In this document: piece after piece, positions 39,350 to 46,006 of the stretch | Layout: each line of letters begins with the position of its first letter | How positions within the stretch are numbered: position 1 is the first letter of the stretch | Translations under genes and position numbers: made by a program | From: an uncultured Eubacteriales bacterium | GTDB lineage: Bacteria; Bacillota; Clostridia; Peptostreptococcales; Anaerovoracaceae | DNA length: 64,000 bases | Reading direction: 5' to 3' | Assembly (NCBI GenBank): GCA_900545135.1 | Contig: UQXL01000004.1 | Location: forward strand, 1-64,000 | The notes under the pieces: model-generated | Seen by the model: only the letters and a program-made list of their open reading frames with translations | Database searches by the model: none | Told to the model about the DNA's origin: nothing

Positions 39350-40162
39350 TTAAAACTCCCCCTCTGCGGCAAGACCGGCAGCCGAACGCTGTGAATCCGC
39401 TGCCGGACGCTGCGAATACCTCTCTATAAGGCCTTTTGCCCATTCCATCAGCAGTTCCGAAAGCCGGTGAAAATCAGCTCTGTCCTTTACTTCAGCACTT
39501 TCCCCACCAATTTTTCCTGCTTTTTCCGCTTCCCGGGCAAATCTTCCTGCTTCCCGGGCAAATCTCTCCGCTTCCTTGGCAAATCTTTCCGCCTCTCCCA
39601 GCTCCGCTATCTTTTTCTCAGGGCCGTCAAGAGAGTTTATCAGTTCTTCTCTCGTCTTTAAATAAACGCCTTCTTCGCGGAAATACTCCGCTCTGAGCAC
39701 GAACCCGGCATGTTTAAATAGACCCTGCAGGATTTCAGAGCTTTTTTCATGGACCATATTATGGACTAAGCTATGATATATATTGCAGGCGCCTGTGTGA
39801 GCTGCCCTCGCAGCGTCCTTCCTGCTTATGGAATTCCTCAGCTTTTCCAGGCTGCCAAATACGTCCCTCGTATCATAGCAAAACTGAAACAGATCTGCTT
39901 TGTCCCAATTTTCAAGTTCCCCCATGCCTGACACAAATCCGCATATAAGCCCACGCTCAGGCAGCGCTGAAATAGCTCCATCATATTTCTCTAAATCAGA
40001 AGCAGAAACATTGTCTAAAATCAGCACTATGTCTATGTCGCTGTCTTCTCTGGCTTCTCCCCTGCCGCGGCTTCCCTGTATTCCGATAAACTCCACTCTG
40101 CCGCCAAAAGTTTCAAGCATAAGAGCACAGTAGTTTTCCAGCCATTTCTCTATATCAGTCAT
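39350..40162 (-). CDS. Nucleotidyltransferase-fold protein with heptad-repeat linker
   Basis: A 270-residue protein with an N-terminal Pol-beta-type nucleotidyltransferase motif GSRGRGEAREDSDIDIV (GSx-x10-DxD, near residue 30), then a helical region of HEPN-like appearance (HTGACNIYHSLVHNMVHEKS and FFKHAGFVLRAEYF), then a seven-residue repeat (ERFAKEA/ERFAREA/GRFAREA). ATG 40162 with AGGAG is chosen over an in-frame start 81 bp upstream. The C-terminus (PAADSQRSAAGLAAEGEF) is low complexity. With the adjacent ATPase it forms a two-gene unit. Confidence 0.8.
   Translation of the reverse strand: MTDIEKWLENYCALMLETFGGRVEFIGIQGSRGRGEAREDSDIDIVLILDNVSASDLEKYDGAISALPERGLICGFVSGMGELENWDKADLFQFCYDTRDVFGSLEKLRNSISRKDAARAAHTGACNIYHSLVHNMVHEKSSEILQGLFKHAGFVLRAEYFREEGVYLKTREELINSLDGPEKKIAELGEAERFAKEAERFAREAGRFAREAEKAGKIGGESAEVKDRADFHRLSELLMEWAKGLIERYSQRPAADSQRSAAGLAAEGEF
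39528..39590 (-). repeat. 21-bp minisatellite encoding a heptad repeat
   Basis: Three copies near GCTTCCCGGGCAAATCTTCC at 39528, 39549 and 39570, each encoding ERFAxEA/xRFAREA in the nucleotidyltransferase. Copy one and two differ at two positions; copy three has CTTGG for CCCGG. Confidence 0.85.
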
Positions 40163-40345
40163 CTCATCTCCTAAGGCTATACCGCCAATTCCCACATATT
40201 TTCCTTTACAGTTTATTTTAACATACTGCCTCTGGTTTTGCATCAGCTTTTATGCCGCTTTTATACTGCCGCCATGTTCAAGCCGTCTTGACTGTCCCTC
40301 CGTTCAGTGTTAAAATCGTATACAATAAATCACTTGGGAGAAAAA

Positions 40346-41005
40346 ATGCTTACACTTGACTTTTTAAGCAACGATTATAAAGAAAAAAAGACTCAGGCTC
40401 AGATAGTAGAAGAAAACATTGAAATAGATATAATAACGGGCAGGATACCTGCAGGAAAGCGAATCAATGAGCAGGATATATGCAAAGCTTACAATATGAG
40501 CCGCACACCTGTCAGGGAAATTCTCCGCCGCATCGAGGGAAACGGCCTCGTGAAGTCGATACCCAACAGGGGTGTATTTGCCGTGGGACTGACTGCAGAT
40601 GATATAGACGACCTCTATTATCTCAAGACAATTCTGGAAGTTCAGTGCGTCCGCTGGGCCGTGGAGCGGATAGAAGACTACCAGATGGAGCTGCTGGAGG
40701 AAACCTTTGACTTCATGCAGTTTTATACCATGAGTAACGACCTGGAAAAAATACTGCGTATAAACGAAGGCTTCGACTCTATAATTTATAACGCCGCCCA
40801 CAACAAAGAACTGGAGGCAAGGCTTCTCAGGTACAACTTCCTTATAAAGCACGCCAACGCAGACATAAAATATCCTCTGAACTATCTGCCGACAGTTTTG
40901 GAAGAACACCGCGCCATATACGACGCCTTTACCGCCAAAGATCCCGATGCCGGGGCCGAAGCCACCGAAATACACCTGTACAAATCCATGCTGAGGCGAA
41001 AATAA
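40346..41005 (+). CDS. GntR/FadR-family transcriptional regulator
   Basis: A 219-residue repressor with an N-terminal winged helix (GRIPAGKRINEQDICKAYNM, SRTPVREILRRIEGNGLVKS) and an FCD-type ligand domain (LYYLKTILEVQCVRWAVERI, EEHRAIYDAFTAKDPDAGAE). FCD regulators bind carboxylates or metals. ATG 40346 with GGGAG is chosen over an in-frame start 39 bp upstream. No obvious target gene is adjacent. Confidence 0.88.
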   Translation: MLTLDFLSNDYKEKKTQAQIVEENIEIDIITGRIPAGKRINEQDICKAYNMSRTPVREILRRIEGNGLVKSIPNRGVFAVGLTADDIDDLYYLKTILEVQCVRWAVERIEDYQMELLEETFDFMQFYTMSNDLEKILRINEGFDSIIYNAAHNKELEARLLRYNFLIKHANADIKYPLNYLPTVLEEHRAIYDAFTAKDPDAGAEATEIHLYKSMLRRK

Positions 41006-41010
41006 AATTA

Positions 41011-41052
41011 AAACTCTGTACTGCGAAACATACCGCAGTCACAGAGTTTTTT
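41011..41052 (+). terminator. Terminator of the GntR gene
   Basis: AAACTCTGTACTGC pairs with GCAGTCACAGAGTTT, followed by T6; it also separates the convergent HxlR gene. Confidence 0.88.
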
Positions 41053-41058
41053 AGTTTA

Positions 41059-41385
41059 TCATCCGCACAGCTTCTTATAGTTTTCCCCGAAGTCCATCAT
41101 TGCGTCCAATATGGGCCTCATGCTCTCCCCCAGCTCCGACAGGGAATATTCAACTCTTGGCGGGACTTCGGCATATACAGTCCTTTTAACGATTCCGTCC
41201 GCTTCCATGGATCTGAGGCTGTCTGTCAGCACTTTCTGACTTATGCCTTCCAAAGATTTCTGCAATTCATTGAACCGACACGGTCTTTCCAGCAGATTGC
41301 GGAGAATGAGCAATTTCCATTTGCTTCCTATCAATGATACTGTAGTTGCCACAGGGCAGCTTGGCAGTTCTTCTTTTTTCTTCAC
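41059..41385 (-). CDS. HxlR-family transcriptional regulator
   Basis: A 108-residue winged-helix protein: CPVATTVSLIGSKWKLLILR, ISQKVLTDSLRSMEADGIVK and PPRVEYSLSELGESMRPIL. GTG 41385 with GAGGGGAG upstream is chosen; a longer start at 41415 is possible. It is divergent from the PNPOx-ferredoxin gene at 41627, a frequent HxlR target arrangement. Confidence 0.88.
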   Translation of the reverse strand: MKKKEELPSCPVATTVSLIGSKWKLLILRNLLERPCRFNELQKSLEGISQKVLTDSLRSMEADGIVKRTVYAEVPPRVEYSLSELGESMRPILDAMMDFGENYKKLCG

Positions 41386-41626
41386 GGCAGTATCTCCCCT
41401 CTCTATTTTCAGCATTGCATTAAAAATCTACTGTTACATTAAATTTTTACTATTGCATATTGGTCATTGCAATATAAATTTTTTTAAAAAATTTTCTCTC
41501 CCAATCCTCTGAATTCCAAAAAAGTCACAAAAAAGTAAGTATCCTCATAAAAAAATGCGTACTTGCGGCTATTTTACTGCGGCAATAGAATGATAGCAGA
41601 AAATCAAAGTTAAGGAGGAACGAGCA

Positions 41627-42361
41627 TTGAACATTCAAACTTGCCTTGAAATACTGCGCCAGATCAAAGACGTTTCCTTTGCCACGACGGACGAAAAAGG
41701 TATGCCACAGGTCCGCATCATCGATGTGATGCTTGTCGAAGACCGGAAGCTGTTTTTCTGCACAGCAAGGGGAAAAGATTTCTACTGCCAGCTTGTCAGC
41801 TCCGGCAGCGTCGCCGTGGTCGGCATGAACAAGGATTATCAGATGGTGCGCCTCAGCGGAAAAGCCAAAAAGCTTACAGAGCAAAAGAAATGGATAGACC
41901 GCATATTCAGTGAAAATCCTTCCATGAACGACGTTTATCCCGGAGACATCCGCTATATACTGGAGCCGTTCTGCATAGAAAGCGGAGAAATTGAATTTTT
42001 CGACCTGGGCGTTTCGCCCATCTTCCGCCGGAAATTCTCAATGGATAAATCTCAAAAATGCGGTTTTCACATCACAGAAAGCTGTATAGGCTGCGGAAAA
42101 TGTCTGAAACTTTGTCCGCAAAAATGTATTGAAAGGGGAACGCCCTGCCGCATAAAACAGGAGCACTGTCTCCACTGCGGACTTTGCGCAAAGAACTGCC
42201 CTTTCCATCGTCATAGCCATAGTCCTCGGTCTGGCGCTGGGCGTCCTGATCAGCGAGTTTCAAAGAAGTTCCAAGCCTGTCATGGGCTTAGTAAACTTTG
42301 TCTACACCATACCGTCCATCTCACTGCTGGGATTTCTCATACCCTTTTCAGGCATAGGTGA
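41627..42361 (+). CDS. PNPOx-like / 4Fe-4S ferredoxin protein, 3'-disrupted
   Basis: TTG 41627 with AAGGAGG opens a protein whose residues 1-130 are a pyridoxamine-oxidase-like split barrel (NIQTCLEILRQIKDVSFATT...FFCTARGKDFY) and whose residues 145-193 carry two ferredoxin motifs, CIGCGKCLKLC and CLHCGLCAKNC. At NCPF (near 42205) homology ends, and the remaining 50 codons are an out-of-frame reading of a permease fragment ending at 42361. The functional part may still fold, because both clusters are complete. Likely a small FMN plus iron-sulfur oxidoreductase. Confidence 0.75.
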   Translation: MNIQTCLEILRQIKDVSFATTDEKGMPQVRIIDVMLVEDRKLFFCTARGKDFYCQLVSSGSVAVVGMNKDYQMVRLSGKAKKLTEQKKWIDRIFSENPSMNDVYPGDIRYILEPFCIESGEIEFFDLGVSPIFRRKFSMDKSQKCGFHITESCIGCGKCLKLCPQKCIERGTPCRIKQEHCLHCGLCAKNCPFHRHSHSPRSGAGRPDQRVSKKFQACHGLSKLCLHHTVHLTAGISHTLFRHR

Positions 42362-42545
42362 CACGACCGCCGTCATCGCTCTGACCGTATATGCCCTCTT
42401 GCCTATGGTCCGCAATACTTACGCCGGTCTGACCAACGTAAATCCCCTGCTGGTTGAAGCTGCCGCAGGTATGGGAAGCACCAAGTTTGAAGTACTGTAC
42501 AAGAGCAAAATTCCGCTGGCATAGCCAGTCATCTTCGGCAGGTTT
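42201..42545 (+). pseudogene. Fragment of an OpuB/OpuC-type osmolyte ABC permease
   Basis: Read from 42201 (CTT TCC ATC) the frame encodes LSIVIAIVLGLALGVLISEF, then YTIPSISLLGFLIPFSGIGD, ALTVYALLPMVRNTYAGLTN and VEAAAGMGSTKFEVLYKSKIPLA, an internal part of a glycine-betaine/carnitine/choline permease. It lacks the N-terminus and C-terminus. TAG follows at 42522, where the family has LP; the family motif continues one codon later (PVIFG). Both ends abut unrelated genes, so this is a recombination insert. Confidence 0.82.
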
Positions 42546-43203
42546 TGCTTACGACGGAAAACGCTTCAACAGATATTTCAGCGATTTTGCGGAAAAGTAC
42601 GGCTTCAGCGACATGTATACCGGAGGCTTTTATCCTTATGAAACACCGGAAGAACATTGGGCCTACTGGAGCCGCTATATAAAAATTAACCGCTATGAAG
42701 ACGCACCAAAGCCCGTATATGAAATGCTTCTGAGCCTTGTCAAAGACAAAGATTACTTCGTCATAACCACCAACGTAGACCACTGCTTTCAGAAAGCCGG
42801 CTTCGATAAGAGCAGATTGTTTTATACGCAGGGCGACTATGGTCCGTTTCAGTGTTCTGAGCCATGCTGCCAGAAGACCTATGATAACGAAACGCAGATA
42901 GAGCGCATGGTTTCTGAGCAGTCAGAAATGAAGATACCATCAGAGCTCATACCAAAATGCCCTGTCTGCGGCAGACCCATGACCATGAATCTCAGGTCAG
43001 ACAGCCGTTTTGTCGAGGACGAGGGCTGGCACCGCGCTCTCAAGCGTTACGAATCGTTTCTGCAGAACCACAGAAAAGATCATGTTCTTTTCCTGGAGCT
43101 TGGCGTAGGCTACAACACCCCTGTCATCATCAAATATCCGTTCTGGCAGATGACAGCCGAAAATCCAAAATCGGTCTACGCTTGTATCAATGAAAGGGAG
43201 TAA
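42529..43203 (+). pseudogene. SirTM-type sirtuin, 5'-truncated
   Basis: From 42529 the frame reads SSSAGFAYDGKRFNRYFSDF, GGFYPYETPEEHWAYWSRYI, TTNVDHCFQKAGFDKSRLFY, CSEPCCQKTYDNE and CPVCGRPM, matching the macrodomain-linked sirtuins (SirTM) that add ADP-ribose to lipoylated GcvH-L. The N-terminal Rossmann GAGxS motif and start codon are absent: the junction with the permease fragment lies at about 42522-42545. Zinc-binding cysteine pairs are kept. The C-terminus is complete (ACINERE). It is probably not translated, unless read through from the ferredoxin gene. Confidence 0.85.
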
Positions 43204-43279
43204 CCGGGAATATATCCTTTTTCGTTGTCAGACATTTTCAAAAAGTAAAAATATTATTTTTTTGAAACCGGGAGGGTGT

Positions 43280-44479
43280 ATGAAAACGATAATCAGGACA
43301 GAATATCTGGAGCGAATCATTGAACTAAATCAGACTCCGGACATTAAAATTATTACAGGAATTCGCCGGGCAGGAAAGTCAGAATTGATGCGGGCATATA
43401 TTTCGTATCTGAAGAGTCATTTTGAAAACATCAATATTATCTTTATTGATTTTATGGATATGGAATATGAAGGGCTCAAAGAATATCATGCTCTTCACAC
43501 ATATGTGGAAGAGCATTATCAGGCGGAAAAAACGAACTATGTTTTTGTGGACGAGGTCCAGATGTGTCCCAATTTTGAACTGGCAATCAACAGCCTCTAT
43601 TCGAAAAGAAAATATGATATTTATATTACGGGTTCCAATGCTTTTTTGCTGGGCGCAGAGTTGGCAACTTTATTTACCGGGCGTTATATTGGAATCCATG
43701 TGTTCCCCTTTAGTTTCCGGGAATATTGTCAGTATTACAATGAGATTGACGACAAGGAGAAATTATTTGATGAGTATACGATAAAGGGAGGATTGGCAGG
43801 CTCTTATGCTTATAATACAGAAGCAGACATAATCCGCTATGTTAAGGAAGTCTATGAAACGATCGTTACAAGAGATCTTGTACAGAAATATTCTCTGACA
43901 GATACGCTGGTTTTACAGCGCCTGAGCGAGTTTCTTATGGACAACATCAGCAATCTGACTTCTCCAAATAAAGTCAGCCAGCTTATGACAGCAAATAAAA
44001 CAACTACCAACCATGTGACTGTCGGCAGATATATTAAGTATTTGTGCAATGCTTTTGTTTTTTACGATATAAAACGCTATGATATTCGCGAAAAAAAATA
44101 CCTTGGAAGCTCTGAAAAATTTTATCTGTGTGATACAGGTATCAGGTATGCGGTTCTGGGAAGTAGGAACATGGATTACGGAAGGGTATATGAGAATATA
44201 TTCTGCATGGAACTGCTTCGTCGTGAGTATTCGGTATATGTTGGGAAACTGTACCAGAAGGAAATTGACTTTGTAGCACAAAAGGGAGATGAGAAAATAT
44301 ACATTCAGGTCAGTGACAATATTTCGGATCACAAAACCCTTGAAAGGGAATGCCAGCCATTACTGCAAATCCGTGATGCTTATCCCAAGAAAATTATTGC
44401 ACGGACACAACACCCGAAATACAGTTACGAAGGAATCGAGATTTGTGATATTGTTGACTGGCTATTGCAGGAGGGATAA
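43280..44479 (+). CDS. AAA-family ATPase with DUF4143 domain
   Basis: A 399-residue protein. The N-terminal AAA domain has Walker A GIRRAGKSELM (near residue 25), sensor ITGSNAFLLGAELATLFTGR and the conserved PFSFREY. The C-terminal DUF4143 region ends with YVGKLYQKEIDFVAQKGDEK, a nuclease-like E...D...K core. The family is widespread, of unknown role, and often found singly in mobile islands. ATG 43280 has GGGAGGG upstream. AT-richer than neighbours, placed between SirTM and its macrodomain (3 bp before the macro gene), so probably a later insertion. Confidence 0.88.
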   Translation: MKTIIRTEYLERIIELNQTPDIKIITGIRRAGKSELMRAYISYLKSHFENINIIFIDFMDMEYEGLKEYHALHTYVEEHYQAEKTNYVFVDEVQMCPNFELAINSLYSKRKYDIYITGSNAFLLGAELATLFTGRYIGIHVFPFSFREYCQYYNEIDDKEKLFDEYTIKGGLAGSYAYNTEADIIRYVKEVYETIVTRDLVQKYSLTDTLVLQRLSEFLMDNISNLTSPNKVSQLMTANKTTTNHVTVGRYIKYLCNAFVFYDIKRYDIREKKYLGSSEKFYLCDTGIRYAVLGSRNMDYGRVYENIFCMELLRREYSVYVGKLYQKEIDFVAQKGDEKIYIQVSDNISDHKTLERECQPLLQIRDAYPKKIIARTQHPKYSYEGIEICDIVDWLLQEG

Positions 44480-44481
44480 AA

Positions 44482-45273
44482 ATGAACACACTAGATCAGC
44501 TTTTAGAACTCAATGACATACTGCTCGATGAAATGCCCCAGTACAGACAGCAGGCCCTGCTTTTCGGAAAGGACCGTCAGAATCAGTGGAATCTTTTCCG
44601 TTCCCTCGTCAACATCAGGCCTGCCATGCCTGCCAGCCGTGAATTTATAGAACTGCAGGACGCGCTGCTGCAAGGTGAAATCGAGAAAAAAGGCATAACG
44701 AACGTCAGCGATTTGACTCCAGTGCATGATAATCTCTATCTTTGGCATGGAGATATAACGACGCTCAAGGCCGGAGCCATCGTAAACGCCGCCAACAGCG
44801 GCCTCACCGGCTGCTATCACCCGTGTCACGGCTGCATAGACAATGCGATTCACACATACGCCGGAGTGCAGCTGAGGCTGGAATGTGCGCAGCTGGTGGA
44901 AAAACAGGGTTTCCCCGAACCTACCGGCCGCGCAAAGATCCCCGGCGCATATAATCTGCCGTGCGAGCACGTAATCCATACGGTCGGTCCTATAATCTCA
45001 GGCGCGCTTTCACAGGAAGACCGCAGACTGCTGGCTTCATGCTACCGCTCATGTCTCGATGTTGCTGTAGAAAATCATATGAGCAGCATCGACTTTTGCT
45101 GTATTTCCACGGGAGAATTTCATTTTCCGCCGGAGGAAGCGGCAAATATCGCCCTGAGAACCGTAATGGATTACAAAAAAGAAAACAACTGCTCCGTAGA
45201 TGTGATATTCAATGTGTTTACAGACAGAGACTATAACATCTATAAGCAGCTGATAAACTGTGATTTTTGCTGA
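44482..45273 (+). CDS. Protein-ADP-ribose hydrolase (Zn-macrodomain, SirTM-linked)
   Basis: A 263-residue macrodomain with the SirTM-linked pattern: WHGDITTLKAGAIVNAANSG (ADP-ribose binding), the zinc-binding GCYHPCHGCIDNAIHTYAGV, GRAKIPGAYNLPCEHVIHTV and FCCISTGEFHFPPEEAANIA. It removes ADP-ribose put on by SirTM, classically on lipoylated GcvH-L, in oxidative-stress control. It starts 2 bp after the DUF4143 stop with GGAGGG, so it is translationally coupled to that gene. LplA2 and GcvH-L genes are not nearby. Confidence 0.92.
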   Translation: MNTLDQLLELNDILLDEMPQYRQQALLFGKDRQNQWNLFRSLVNIRPAMPASREFIELQDALLQGEIEKKGITNVSDLTPVHDNLYLWHGDITTLKAGAIVNAANSGLTGCYHPCHGCIDNAIHTYAGVQLRLECAQLVEKQGFPEPTGRAKIPGAYNLPCEHVIHTVGPIISGALSQEDRRLLASCYRSCLDVAVENHMSSIDFCCISTGEFHFPPEEAANIALRTVMDYKKENNCSVDVIFNVFTDRDYNIYKQLINCDFC

Positions 45274-45303
45274 CTGCCGGTATAAAAAGCGGCAGAAAGC
45301 GCT

Positions 45304-45879
45304 TTATCCCAGGATTCCCAGATGCTCCAGGAGGATCTTTATTCCTATGAGAATCAGTATGGTTCCTCCTGCCAGCGTCGCTTTATTTTTATATTTAGCG
45401 CCGAATTTATTTCCTATCACTACACCGATGGCTGACAGCATGAACGTGGTCACTCCTATGATCAGGACAGCCATCTCTATCTCAACTCTGAGAAAGGCGA
45501 AAGAAATGCCTACTGCCAAAGCGTCGATGCTGGTGGCCACAGCGAGAACGAGAACTTCTCTCAGCTTAAGCTTTATCTCTTTGACATCGCAGCTGGCGGC
45601 TTCATCGTCCTTCACCACATCCAGAATCATCTTTCCGCCGATAAAGGCCAAAAGAGCAAAGGCGATCCAATGATCTACAGAAACTATGTACTCTTCGAAC
45701 TGTTTTCCCAGGAAATATCCTATAAGCGGCATGAGCGCCTGAAAGCCACCGAAAAATATTGCTATCGTAAGAATGTTTTCTGCTGTCGCTCTTCTCATAC
45801 ACAGCCCTTTGCATATAGACGCCGCGAAAGCATCCATAGAAAGGCCTATGCCAATCATCAGTACCTCAAAAAAACCCAT
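45304..45879 (-). CDS. mntP: Manganese efflux pump MntP
   Basis: A 191-residue membrane protein with six helices and the two internal repeats of MntP: GIGLSMDAFAASICKGLCMR near the N-terminus and LVLAVATSIDALAVGISFA near residue 110, each with a conserved Asp. It exports Mn2+. ATG 45879 with GGGAGG is chosen over an in-frame ATG 45 bp upstream. I see no yybP-ykoY manganese riboswitch in the 110 bp upstream. Confidence 0.93.
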   Translation of the reverse strand: MGFFEVLMIGIGLSMDAFAASICKGLCMRRATAENILTIAIFFGGFQALMPLIGYFLGKQFEEYIVSVDHWIAFALLAFIGGKMILDVVKDDEAASCDVKEIKLKLREVLVLAVATSIDALAVGISFAFLRVEIEMAVLIIGVTTFMLSAIGVVIGNKFGAKYKNKATLAGGTILILIGIKILLEHLGILG

Positions 45880-45947
45880 ATTGCCTCCCAGCCAAATAGC
45901 GCAAAACACTTTATTATTGTACAACAGAATACGCCGGGAGGCAATAA

Positions 45948-46006
45948 AATATTATCTTGCGCTTATCTCTAGCGCCTATCTCGCAATATTATCTTGCGCT
46001 TATCTT
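45948..46006. repeat. Direct repeat duplicating the 3' end of clpB
   Basis: AATATTATCTTGCGCTTATC occurs at 45948 and again at 45986, the second copy covering the last codons and stop of clpB. A partial local duplication, without evident function. Confidence 0.7.

Noticed and set aside
45880..45988. yybP-ykoY manganese riboswitch before mntP
   Set aside because: The conserved GGGGAGTA/CTACC-type motifs are not present.
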